19,170 bases of DNA from CAZKTO01 sp964555685 (GTDB lineage Bacteria; Chloroflexota; Dehalococcoidia; SHYB01). The notes under the pieces are model-generated. The model worked only from the letters and a program-made list of their open reading frames with translations. It was not told where the DNA came from and made no database searches. Location of the stretch: contig CAZKTO010000061.1 in the NCBI GenBank assembly GCA_964555685.1, positions 1 to 19,170 on the forward strand, written 5' to 3'. Positions within the stretch are counted from its first letter, which is position 1. Each line of letters opens with the position of its first letter. The position numbers and the translations under genes were made by a program. Shown here piece after piece: positions 6,977 to 13,870 of this stretch.

Positions 6977-7525
6977 ATGACGACGGTAGCCAAAGCGAAC
7001 CCTGTCGAAATCTACGAGACGGCTGCTCGGCAGGCCCGCCGGACCATCGCAGGCGTCAGGCCCGACCAGCAGAAGAAGCCGACCCCCTGCGCCCAATGGG
7101 ACGTGGCGGCGCTCATCGACCACATGGTCAAGGCCCAGTCAGGGATAGCCCGCACCATCTCGGGCAGCGAAGTGCCGGCGGGTAAGACGCCGCTGGAGTC
7201 GTTGGACGCGGCGACCTCGGCCATGTTGAAAGCGGTGAGGGCGCCAGGCGGTTTGGAGAAGAAGGTCCAGGGGCGGCAGGGCGAGGTCCCGGCCGCCCAG
7301 ATGCTCGGTGGGGCGTGTATGGACCTCGCGGTTCACACGTGGGACCTGGCGAAGGCGACGGGGCAGGACACCCGGCTTGATCCCAGGGTGGTGGAGTTCA
7401 TCCAACCCATCGTGAAAGGCATCGCTGCCCGGGGGCCGAGCCCCGCGTTCGCCGCCCCTGTCCAGGCGCCCACCAACGCCAGCCTGCAGGACCAGATGAT
7501 TGCGATGACCGGGCGCAGGCCCTGA
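6977..7525 (+). CDS. Mycothiol-dependent maleylpyruvate isomerase-like (DinB fold) protein
   Basis: This 182-residue protein matches the TIGR03086/MDMPI metal-binding group of the DinB superfamily. The segment TPCAQWDVAALIDHM (36-50) gives the first metal histidine (H49), and MDLAVHTWDLAKATG (115-129) gives the second (H120) with the family's HTWDLA signature. The four-helix arrangement and length are typical. Members bind a divalent metal and use small thiols, mycothiol in Actinobacteria, but most are uncharacterised. The ATG is preceded by AGGAGG at the usual distance. It appears monocistronic: 180 bases separate it from the methyltransferase, and over 300 bases follow before the next gene. 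It marks the return from island to ordinary metabolic genes. The substrate is unknown. Confidence 0.8.
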   Translation: MTTVAKANPVEIYETAARQARRTIAGVRPDQQKKPTPCAQWDVAALIDHMVKAQSGIARTISGSEVPAGKTPLESLDAATSAMLKAVRAPGGLEKKVQGRQGEVPAAQMLGGACMDLAVHTWDLAKATGQDTRLDPRVVEFIQPIVKGIAARGPSPAFAAPVQAPTNASLQDQMIAMTGRRP

Positions 7526-7686
7526 CGCAACCATCGGCACAGCGAGGGCTGCAGCGAGGTGAGGCCACGCTGCGCAACGGCTTACAGCAGGCTGACGAGA
7601 TGGGAAGCCTGCTCAGGAAGGGGGTTGGCGAGCGTTCCGGCGTCGTGGATAGACGCCCGTCGCCTGTTTAGGGGTTGCAAACGTGG

Positions 7687-7715
7687 TTGACCGACAGGGG
7701 GAAGAGGGCTATCAT
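7687..7715 (+). promoter_or_regulatory. Sigma-70-type promoter for the FAD oxidoreductase
   Basis: TTGACC at 7687-7692 is followed, after exactly 17 bases, by TATCAT at 7710-7715. Transcription would begin near 7722 and cross the IS-end remnant, giving a leader of about 145 bases before the ATG at 7868. Confidence 0.5.
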
Positions 7716-7760
7716 CGGCGGCAACCGGGACCGAGGCCGAGAACCCCTCCCTCGGAAGTT

Positions 7761-7785
7761 GAAATGGGAAATCCCGGGTAATATC
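7761..7785 (-). repeat. Solo IS1380-type terminal repeat, diverged
   Basis: Read on the minus strand this is TTACCCGGGATTTCCCATTT, sharing the CCGGGATT(C/T)CCCAT core with the ends at 9424, 12119, 12709 and 18871. No transposase fragment adjoins it. Going inward, the minus strand continues with a CGAGGG stretch also present inside the 18871 end, so it may be an inverted left-end remnant. Confidence 0.5.
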
Positions 7786-7867
7786 GGCTCATGGAATTCT
7801 TCGACGGCAACGTCATCGGGATTACGGCGCTGGAATCACGAACACACTCCGAACAAAGGGGGGACGC

Positions 7868-9253
7868 ATGGCTTTGAAACAGGTGAAGGACACGGAGGTC
7901 CAGGGGCTCAAGACTAAGCTGCGCGGTGAGCTCATTCAGCCGGGTGATAGCAAGTATGAGGATGCGCGCAATGTCTACAACGGCATGATCGACCGGCGCC
8001 CGCGCTACATTGCGCGGTGCGTAGACGTAGCCGACGTATTGGCCGCGGTCAACTTCGCCCGAGAAAACGGCGTCTTGCTCGCAGTCCGAGGCGGCGGTCA
8101 CAACGGCGGCGGCCTCGGCACCTGCGACGACGGCCTGGTCATCGACCTCTCTTCGATGCGGGGTGTCCGCGTCGACCCACGCGCACGGACGGCCGTGGTC
8201 CAGGGCGGGTGCACCTGGGGGGACGTCGACCATGCGACGCACGCCTTCGGGCTTGCGACGCCCAGCGGCATCATCTCCACCACTGGGGTCGGCGGACTCA
8301 CCCTCGGCGGAGGGATCGGACATCTCACCCGCAAGTTCGGTCTTTCGATCGACAACTTGCTTTCCGTGGACATGGTTCTGGCGAATGGCACCTTCGCTAC
8401 CGCCAATAAGCAGGACAACGCGGACCTGTTCTGGGCAGTGCGCGGCGGTGGCGGGAACTTCGGCGTCGTCACCGCATTCCAGTTCCAGTTGCACGCGGTC
8501 AACACGATTGTTGGGGGCCCGACCCTGTGGCATCTCGACCGCACCGCCGAGGTGATGAAGTGGTACCGGGACTTCATCCGTTCCGCCCAGGAAGAGCTGA
8601 ACGGGTTTTTCGCCTTCGTCACCGTTCCCCCGGTGGCACCGTTCCCAGAGGCCCTGCACGGCAAAAAGATGTGCGGCGTTGTTTGGTGCTTCGTGGGCGA
8701 GGAGGCTCGCGCCGATAAGGTTTTCAAGCCAGTCAGGGACCTCAACGCGGCGCTCTACGGTATTCACTCCATGCCGTTCCCGATGCTCCAAAGCGCGTTC
8801 GATGGGCTGTACCCGAAGGGCCTCCAGTGGTACTGGCGCGCCGACTTCGTCAACGAGATCAGCGATGCCGCCATTGCCGAGCACGCGAAGTTCGCCGCGG
8901 CGCTGCCAACCCCGCACTCGACGATGCATCTCTACCCGGTCAATGGCGCGGTCCATCGTGTCGGAAAGAAGGACACGGCGTTCAGCTACCGGGAGTCCAA
9001 CTGGTCACAGGTCATCGTCGGGGTCGACCCCGACCCAGCCAACAACGACCGCATCATCCCGTGGACGAAGAATTACTGGGAGGCGTTGCATCCATATTCC
9101 GCCGGCGGCGCTTACGTCAACTTCATGATGGAGGAGGGCCAAGAGCGGGTGCAGGCCTCATATCGCGACAACTATGATGGTCTCGCTGCGGCGAAACGAA
9201 AGTACGACCCCAGCAACCTTTTCAAGGTCAATCAGAACATCCGACCTAAGTAG
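7868..9253 (+). CDS. FAD-binding oxidoreductase, berberine-bridge (BBE)-like, histidyl-FAD
   Basis: This is a 461-residue flavoenzyme of the vanillyl-alcohol-oxidase/PCMH fold. RGGGHN at 74-79 carries the histidine (H78) that normally binds FAD covalently. GLATPSGIISTTGVGGLTLG (128-147) and the following GIGHLTRKFGLSIDNL form the rest of the FAD site. The cysteine of bicovalent BBE enzymes (in a PxGxCPTVG context) is replaced by Ile at 136, so only the histidyl bond is expected. DLFWAVRGGGGNFGVVT (187-203) is a further FAD-domain signature. The C-terminal YDGLAAAKRKYDPSNLFKVNQNI is the standard BBE tail. Members oxidise alcohols, sugars or alkaloid-like compounds, and the substrate here is unknown. 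The ATG follows a GGGGGG ribosome-site stretch. It is a single gene between IS-end remnants. Confidence 0.9.
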   Translation: MALKQVKDTEVQGLKTKLRGELIQPGDSKYEDARNVYNGMIDRRPRYIARCVDVADVLAAVNFARENGVLLAVRGGGHNGGGLGTCDDGLVIDLSSMRGVRVDPRARTAVVQGGCTWGDVDHATHAFGLATPSGIISTTGVGGLTLGGGIGHLTRKFGLSIDNLLSVDMVLANGTFATANKQDNADLFWAVRGGGGNFGVVTAFQFQLHAVNTIVGGPTLWHLDRTAEVMKWYRDFIRSAQEELNGFFAFVTVPPVAPFPEALHGKKMCGVVWCFVGEEARADKVFKPVRDLNAALYGIHSMPFPMLQSAFDGLYPKGLQWYWRADFVNEISDAAIAEHAKFAAALPTPHSTMHLYPVNGAVHRVGKKDTAFSYRESNWSQVIVGVDPDPANNDRIIPWTKNYWEALHPYSAGGAYVNFMMEEGQERVQASYRDNYDGLAAAKRKYDPSNLFKVNQNIRPK

Positions 9254-9255
9254 CT

Positions 9256-9411
9256 CTAGTACTTGGAGGCCAGCTCCACCATCTTCCCGGTGGCGACGAA
9301 AACCACCCGCTCGCAGATATTGGTGGACCGGTCGGCGATGCGCTCCAGATTGTGGGCGACCCAGGTGAGGTAGGTGGCCTGGTTGATGGTCTTGGGGTCC
9401 TGGAGCATGTA
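9256..9411 (-). pseudogene. phoU: 3' fragment of phoU
   Basis: Two bases after the FAD gene's stop, on the other strand, lies an open stretch of 51 codons plus stop. It encodes the C-terminal end of the phosphate-uptake regulator PhoU, including DPKTINQATYLTWVAHNLER, then IADRSTNICERVVF and a tail ATGKMVELASKY. PhoU's second three-helix bundle normally ends this way, but about three quarters of the gene (some 170 residues) is absent. Homology stops near 9411, about a dozen bases before an IS1380-type end. No pst genes are nearby. I read it as a dead remnant left by IS-linked rearrangement. Confidence 0.8.
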
Positions 9412-9423
9412 GGATAACTACAC

Positions 9424-9447
9424 TTTGATATGGGGAATCCGGGTTCA
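9424..9447 (+). repeat. Solo IS1380-type terminal repeat
   Basis: TTGATATGGGGAATCCGGGT matches the right end of the deleted IS at 12709-12737 (CATATGGGGAATCCCGG) with one base missing in the C/G run. The IS interior would lie to the left, where the phoU fragment now is, so the element itself has been lost. Confidence 0.6.
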
Positions 9448-9806
9448 ATAGACTCCCAAGTATTCGAGCTGTAGTCCAGCTGAAGAGGGGACATACTTGC
9501 TAGTCGCAGTTCTGCCCGCGCTGAGCCGGGGTGGTGCCTACGGTCGCAAAACCCCGACTGGAGTTGTGGAGAGGGGGGTCGGAGATGCTCCCAAACGCAC
9601 CCTTCTGGAGCACCTTTCCTGGCTTCATGGCCGCAATGCGGGTCACGAGGCGACGAGCATTCGGTCTCCGTGTTCCTCGTAGAGATGCACTCCCCACCTA
9701 GCCTGAAGTCCTCCAAGAGCGTCCCCCACGCAACTTGGGTGAGTCCAAGCATGGTGCTGTCCGAATATCCGTATGCTGCGCTCATGGCAATAAGGAGTTG
9801 ATTCGT
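9448..9806. other. Intergenic region with a gene-tail repeat
   Basis: No convincing gene was found. The notable content is a segment at 9642-9699 repeated near 11055, read on the minus strand as a short peptide tail and stop. The AAGGAG ribosome site at 9792-9797 belongs to the next gene. Frames through the rest have no recognisable protein features. Confidence 0.45.
9642..9699 (-). repeat. Copy A of a duplicated gene-tail-like segment
   Basis: Aligned by hand with 11055-11114, about 43 of the first 51 bases match. On the minus strand both copies read through the same frame to a stop: VHLYEEHGDRMLVAS here and VDLSEEHGDMMLVAA in copy B. The parent gene is not recognised. The two copies flank the SQR-like gene as direct repeats. 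Confidence 0.55.
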
Positions 9807-10970
9807 ATGCGCGTGATGGTACTGGGTGCCGGCTTCGGCGGCCTTGAGCTGACGGCCATTCTTTCGGACGCGTTGGGCGACGCGCTCGACCTCGTGCTCA
9901 TCGATAAGGGGGACGCGTTCGTCTTCGGTTTCTCCAAGCTCGACGTGATGTTCGGGCGGGTGATGCTGGCCCAGGCGCGTCATCCTTATCGTGACATCGT
10001 CAAGCCGGGCGTGCGATTCGTCCAGTCCACAGTGCGATCCATCGACCCGGTCGGCCGGCGCGTAACAACCGACGGAGGGACGTTCGAGACGGACTTCTTA
10101 GTGGTGGCGCTCGGCGCTGACGTGGACCCGGCAGTAACCCCCGGACTGGTGGAAGGGGGCAACGAGTTCTACTCAATCGCAGGCGCTGAGGCACTGCGCG
10201 ACGTGCTGCCCCGGTTCGTGCGGGGCGCGGCTATAGTGGGCGTGACGGCGACGCCCTTCAAGTGCCCGCCTGCTCCCAGCGAGGCAGCACTGCTACTGCA
10301 TGATTACCTCACCGCTCGTGGGCGACGCGGAGCCACCCAAATTTCGGTGGTGATGCCCTTAGGCACGCCCATTCCGCCGTCGCCAGCGTCCTCCCAGGCG
10401 ATCCTCGCTGCCTTCGCGGAACGCGGAATTCAGTTCGTCCCCGACAGACTGGTGCGGGCTCTTGACCCGGGCCGGAAAGTGGCGGTGCTGAGCGACGGGT
10501 CCGAGATGCCGTACGACCTGTTCCTTGGCGTGCCAGTGCACCGCGTGCCGGAGGTGATCGAGACATCCGGTCTTGCCATAGGCGGCTGGGTGCCCGTGAA
10601 TCCGAAAACGCTGGAGACACGCTTTCCTGGGGTGTACGCGGTGGGCGATGTGACAAGCGTTGGTACCCCCAAGGCCGGCGTCTTTGCCGAAGGGGCAGCG
10701 CGCGTCGTTGCGGCCACGCTTATCGCCCAGCTCCGTGGTGAGCCATCACCTGGGCCCTACACGGGAAGAGGCCCCTGTTATATCGAGTTCGGACACGACG
10801 TGGTCGGGCGTGTTGACGTGGACTTCCTGAGCGGCCCGAAACCCACGGGGACTTTCCAGGAGCCATCCGAGGCGCTAGCCGTCGAAAAGGCCCTGTTCGG
10901 CTCCAGTCGGCTTCAACGCTGGTTCGGGCACCCGCCTGGAGTTACCTTGGGTTCGCGGACAGTTCCATAG
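9807..10970 (+). CDS. NAD(P)/FAD-dependent oxidoreductase, sulfide:quinone reductase-like
   Basis: This is a 387-residue flavoprotein. The N-terminal Rossmann motif is GAGFGG (7-12) right after the first strand. The second dinucleotide region includes DFLVVALGADVDP, and GVYAVGDVTSVG near 280-291 is the FAD pyrophosphate-binding GD motif. The segment TPFKCPPAPSEAALLLHDYL has the single cysteine context common in SQR and flavocytochrome c sulfide dehydrogenase relatives. The full set of SQR catalytic cysteines is not evident, so true sulfide oxidation is uncertain. The ATG at 9807 was chosen because AAGGAG ends nine bases upstream and it places the Rossmann strand at residue 2. A longer frame from 9735 is unlikely. 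The gene stands alone between copies of a duplicated repeat. Confidence 0.85.
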   Translation: MRVMVLGAGFGGLELTAILSDALGDALDLVLIDKGDAFVFGFSKLDVMFGRVMLAQARHPYRDIVKPGVRFVQSTVRSIDPVGRRVTTDGGTFETDFLVVALGADVDPAVTPGLVEGGNEFYSIAGAEALRDVLPRFVRGAAIVGVTATPFKCPPAPSEAALLLHDYLTARGRRGATQISVVMPLGTPIPPSPASSQAILAAFAERGIQFVPDRLVRALDPGRKVAVLSDGSEMPYDLFLGVPVHRVPEVIETSGLAIGGWVPVNPKTLETRFPGVYAVGDVTSVGTPKAGVFAEGAARVVAATLIAQLRGEPSPGPYTGRGPCYIEFGHDVVGRVDVDFLSGPKPTGTFQEPSEALAVEKALFGSSRLQRWFGHPPGVTLGSRTVP

Positions 10971-11368
10971 TCGCGGGTTGTGATTGACTTCCAGTCGCCA
11001 ATCCGAAAAGGTGCCTTGGGGAGCAGGGGGAACGGGGTCGTGACGCAAGCGACCGTCACGCGGCGACCAGCATCATGTCTCCGTGTTCCTCAGAGAGATC
11101 CACTCTCCCCCGTCTCCCCGTCTAACGCGCTGGACTTAGGCTGCCCTGGCCAGCCGTTCCACCCACTCGCTGATTCCAAGGACCTTGATGCCGGATGGCA
11201 GGCGCGGTATGAGTAGCGCCAGTTGGAGCCCACTCGCCCCGATAAGAATCGTTCCATTTTTTTGTGGGCTAAACCCAGGGCTGTAACAGGTATTCCGAAG
11301 GGGTCTTGTGTCCGCGAACGTCCGCCAACATCGGCGTGCGTTCGGCCGCGTTGCTGTCAAAATTGCTG
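10971..11368. other. Intergenic region with repeat copy B and degenerate frames
   Basis: It contains copy B of the gene-tail repeat (11055-11114). A minus-strand frame at 11136-11360 ends in TILIGASGLQLALLIPRLP and further residues to a stop, which looks like a hydrophobic protein tail but lacks a plausible start. A tandem TTGCTGTCA pair (11351-11359, 11363-11371) runs into the stop codon of the next gene. I cannot assign function to any of it. Confidence 0.4.
11055..11114 (-). repeat. Copy B of a duplicated gene-tail-like segment
   Basis: This is the partner of 9642-9699. It is read on the minus strand as VDLSEEHGDMMLVAA and a TGA stop at 11058-11056. Similarity fades at both ends, and the surrounding DNA is not shared. 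Confidence 0.55.
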
Positions 11369-12028
11369 TCAGGGAGTTCCACCTGCGAGCCGTAGTGAGC
11401 GGACGACTTCCAACCCTTCTGGGAAATCCAAGCTGGCTTGGATCAGGGCCGCGATGAACGTGATCGTAGGCGTTTCCTTTACTAGCGTGACGCCTTGGAG
11501 CGGGCGATCATCGCAGATCACGGTGAAAGTAATCATCCACGTCCACTGATCATATCTCGGCTCGTTGATGACGGTCATCAAGTCCCGGCACTTCCGGTCA
11601 AGAGCAAAAACCTGTTTATGGCTCGCCTCAAACACAGCAGCATAGCGCGCCTGCCCTAACGTCGGTAATGACGGTGGCCCAGGGCTGGCACTAAATCGAA
11701 CCTGGTCAACGTACCCGTCCAGGCGGGGACTGACTGCAACCTCCATCTCGTTGATTCTTACGAACTTCCAAGAGGCGGGGTATTCGAACCGGTAGCCGTA
11801 TTTCTGATCAACGTGGACTTTCAAAGCCGAATCTTGACGCGAGGGTCCGGACGAATCACCCCTGTCGTCCGGGGAACGTTCGAAAGGACCAGCGTGGACC
11901 AGGAAAAGAGTCAGAATGACGACCCCTGCTATAGGCAGGGCCGAGCAGCCCAGAGCTATCGGTGTTCCAACAAGAAACGCTATCAGAATGCCAATTGCCC
12001 GGAGCGCTCCTCCGACAACCTGTCTCAT
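11369..12028 (-). CDS. Hypothetical membrane-anchored protein with PsbP-like outer domain
   Basis: This is a 219-residue protein. The start is the ATG at 12028 with GGAGG six bases upstream; a 22-codon longer frame lacks such a site. Residues about 10-45 are hydrophobic (ALRAIGILIAFLVGTPIALG, then CSALPIAGVVILTLFLVHAG) and suggest one or two membrane helices. A short polar linker follows, then a soluble domain opening with YGYRFEYPASWKF, the typical first strand of PsbP-like or lipoprotein-type surface domains. Two cysteines (in DRKCRDL and VICDD) could pair outside the cell. It begins about 90 bases from the left end of the deleted IS, so upstream regulatory DNA may have been displaced. No function is known. 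Confidence 0.65.
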   Translation of the reverse strand: MRQVVGGALRAIGILIAFLVGTPIALGCSALPIAGVVILTLFLVHAGPFERSPDDRGDSSGPSRQDSALKVHVDQKYGYRFEYPASWKFVRINEMEVAVSPRLDGYVDQVRFSASPGPPSLPTLGQARYAAVFEASHKQVFALDRKCRDLMTVINEPRYDQWTWMITFTVICDDRPLQGVTLVKETPTITFIAALIQASLDFPEGLEVVRSLRLAGGTP

Positions 12029-12118
12029 TGCTCGCCTCCGTACCCTGCCAGCCGCAGCAGACCCTATCGTGGCCCCAGGGGACACTATACACACCTACAC
12101 CAGGTATATAGCCACACA

Positions 12119-12147
12119 GGTTATCCGGGATTCCCCATATGACATGC
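12119..12147 (+). repeat. Left terminal inverted repeat of the deleted IS1380 element
   Basis: It reads GTTATCCGGGATTCCCCATA followed by TGACATGC, and pairs with the complement of 12709-12737 with only three differences by eye. Confidence 0.75.
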
Positions 12148-12159
12148 CCCCGAACCGGC

Positions 12160-12480
12160 ACCGGGCAGTGGATCAAAGAAGGGAAGTACGCCGTGAACTG
12201 GACCCGGCTCTCCTGCCACCGGTATGTAGCCAACCAGGTGCGGCTGCAGCTCTTCCTGCTGGCCTACAACCTGAGGAACTTCTTGAGGCGGCTGGGCCTG
12301 CCCAAGGCCATCAAGGACCGGTCCCTACGCAGCGTGCAAGTCAAGCTCATCAAGATCGGGGGACGCCTGGTGCGCCACGCCCGGCGGCTGGTGTTCCAGT
12401 TGGCCGAGGTGGCCGTGCCGCGAGCGCTGTTCCAAGGGGTGCTGGAACCCATTGGCAGGTTATGCCCGGCGCCTGGCTGA
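12160..12480 (+). pseudogene. C-terminal remnant of IS1380-family transposase
   Basis: The frame encodes WIKEGKYAVNWTRLSCHRYV, then ANQVRLQLFLLAYNLRNFLR, then KLIKIGGRLVRHARRLVFQL, the conserved C-terminal region of IS1380 (DDE group 1) transposases, ending at a normal stop. The whole N-terminal and catalytic front half is gone, so it cannot transpose by itself. The frame itself is intact over about 105 codons, so the deletion is fairly recent or the segment has been copied passively. Confidence 0.8.
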
Positions 12481-12643
12481 GAGAAGACGGCGGCGGTGAA
12501 TTGGAGAAGTGGGGAGCCCCTGGGGGTAGTGTGCCCTGGGACGGGGGCTACGGGATTCAGCAGTGGCCCACGATGACGATGAAGAGTGCTACGGCAGCCT
12601 AATCATGGCGGGAATCGTATTTGGGGGCCAGGAGGCTAAGGGT

Positions 12644-12671
12644 TGACAGGCATCCAAGGGCGTCACATACT
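12644..12671 (+). promoter_or_regulatory. Possible outward promoter inside the IS right end
   Basis: A perfect TTGACA at 12644-12649 is followed after 16 bases by CATACT at 12666-12671. Transcription would leave the IS and reach the amidohydrolase ATG at 12763. Confidence 0.35.
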
Positions 12672-12708
12672 TGCCCTGTCGCGTTGGGGCGCCGCTGAAG
12701 GCTCTGGC

Positions 12709-12737
12709 GCACGTCATATGGGGAATCCCGGCTAATC
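12709..12737 (-). repeat. Right terminal inverted repeat of the deleted IS1380 element
   Basis: The plus strand reads GTCATATGGGGAATCCCGGC, the complement of the left end. It lies about 25 bases before the amidohydrolase start codon. Confidence 0.75.
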
Positions 12738-12762
12738 GCAACCGAAGGAGTCGCCAATTCCC

Positions 12763-13851
12763 ATGCAGTACAACATCATCTCAGCCGACTCCCATGTGCT
12801 GGAGCCTCGGGATCTGTGGGTCAAATACATTGACCGGGCGTTCAAGGACCGGGCGCCCCGCGTCCAGCGGATCGACGGGGCCGACTACTTTGTGTGCGAT
12901 GAGCTGGGAAGTTTTTCCATGATGACCCAGTCCACCGCCGGCCAGAAATCCGAGCTGCTGCGGCGGCTTTCCAAGTACGAAGAAATGCTCAATGGCGGCT
13001 GGGACCCGGATGCTCGCGTGAAAGACATGGCCAAGGACGGGGTAGATGCTGAGGTCGTATACCCCACCATGGGCATGCGTATGTACAAGATCCAGGACCA
13101 ACCATTTCTCCATGCTTGCTTCAGCGCTTACAACGACTGGGTCCTGGATTTCGCAGGGGTCTACCCAAAGAAACTGAGGGCCATCGCCTTGGTTACGTTG
13201 GAAGATGTCGAGTGGGCCGTGGGCGAGCTGCAGCGCGTGGCGAAGAAGAATGCGGCCGGCGTCATGGTGCCCGGGACTCCACCACCCGATGCACGGTACG
13301 AGTCCCGGCGGTACGAACCCTTCTGGGCATCGGCCGAAGACCTGGGCTTACCCATCAGCTTCCATATCATCGCAGGCAGGCAGGTTGACTTCGACCCGAA
13401 GCGCAACTGGGCATCCTACGGCACCCTGCCCCACTTCATCGCGGAATCCCTAACCGACCTCGTCTTCTCAGGCGTCTTCCATCGCCACCCGCGACTGCGC
13501 GTCGTTTCCGCGGAAAACGACATCGGATGGATCGGCAATCTCCTGGAACGGCTGGACCACTTCTACGGCCGGTACCGCCATGCCCGGAACGAGCAACTGC
13601 CGGACAGCCGCATGCCCAGCGAGGTGTTCAAGGAACACGTCTGGGCAACGTTTATCAGAGACATGTCGGGGATGCTCATTCGCCACAGGATCGGCGTGGA
13701 CAGGATCATGTGGTCCAACGACTATCCGCACGGCGATAGCACGTGGCCACACTCACAAGAGGTGATCGCGGGCCACTTCGCCGGGGTGCCTGACGCGGAG
13801 AAGCGGAAGATCGTCTGTGAGAACGCGGCCGCGTTGTACAGGTTTGCCTAG
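12763..13851 (+). CDS. Amidohydrolase family protein (ACMSD/decarboxylase-like)
   Basis: This is a 362-residue TIM-barrel metalloenzyme of the amidohydrolase-2 family, which includes decarboxylases of aminocarboxymuconate and hydroxybenzoates. The opening strand IISADSHVLEP gives the D9-x-H11 metal site. H201 in ISFHII, E251 in VVSAENDIGW (a decarboxylase-type barrel strand) and D320 in IMWSNDYPHGD complete the expected ligand set. H323 may assist. An AAGGAG site lies rather far upstream (about 13 bases). The gene starts 25 bases after an IS end and may be transcribed from within it. It converges on the TenA-like operon with only about 20 bases between stops. With the second amidohydrolase to the right and the enolase-like enzyme, it suggests a catabolic cluster for aromatic or acidic substrates. 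Substrate unknown. Confidence 0.85.
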   Translation: MQYNIISADSHVLEPRDLWVKYIDRAFKDRAPRVQRIDGADYFVCDELGSFSMMTQSTAGQKSELLRRLSKYEEMLNGGWDPDARVKDMAKDGVDAEVVYPTMGMRMYKIQDQPFLHACFSAYNDWVLDFAGVYPKKLRAIALVTLEDVEWAVGELQRVAKKNAAGVMVPGTPPPDARYESRRYEPFWASAEDLGLPISFHIIAGRQVDFDPKRNWASYGTLPHFIAESLTDLVFSGVFHRHPRLRVVSAENDIGWIGNLLERLDHFYGRYRHARNEQLPDSRMPSEVFKEHVWATFIRDMSGMLIRHRIGVDRIMWSNDYPHGDSTWPHSQEVIAGHFAGVPDAEKRKIVCENAAALYRFA

Positions 13852-13870
13852 GGCCTGGCCGAATCCGTAG

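Larger units (their letters stand above)
7526..7867. other. Intergenic region with promoter and IS-end remnant
   Basis: No gene is apparent. The region holds a strong-looking promoter at 7687-7715 and a diverged IS1380-type end at 7761-7785, both upstream of the FAD oxidoreductase gene. The first 150 bases show nothing recognisable. Confidence 0.5.
12119..12737 (+). mobile_element. Internally deleted IS1380-family element with both ends
   Basis: Inverted ends at 12119-12147 and 12709-12737 share CCGGGATTCCCCATATGAC exactly, plus flanking G(G/A)TTA and (A/G)TGC positions. Between them only the C-terminal portion of an IS1380-type transposase remains. The left end joins almost directly to the middle of the coding frame, so the 5' part was deleted internally while both ends survived. 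It could be moved in trans by a full copy. I see no clear flanking target duplication. Confidence 0.75.

Noticed and set aside
9158..9448. A 96-codon minus-strand frame over the phoU fragment
   Set aside because: It is in a different frame from the clear PhoU sequence and has no features.
11136..11360. Minus-strand frame ending in a hydrophobic tail
   Set aside because: No start or ribosome site and no recognised family; possibly a gene-end remnant but not supportable.
11351..11371. Tandem TTGCTGTCA as a possible attachment site
   Set aside because: No integrase or tRNA gene is visible and no second copy was seen elsewhere in the window; it also forms the end of a coding frame.
12119..12737. 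Target-site duplication around the deleted IS
   Set aside because: The flanking tetranucleotides outside the ends (TTAT and CTAA) do not match as direct repeats.
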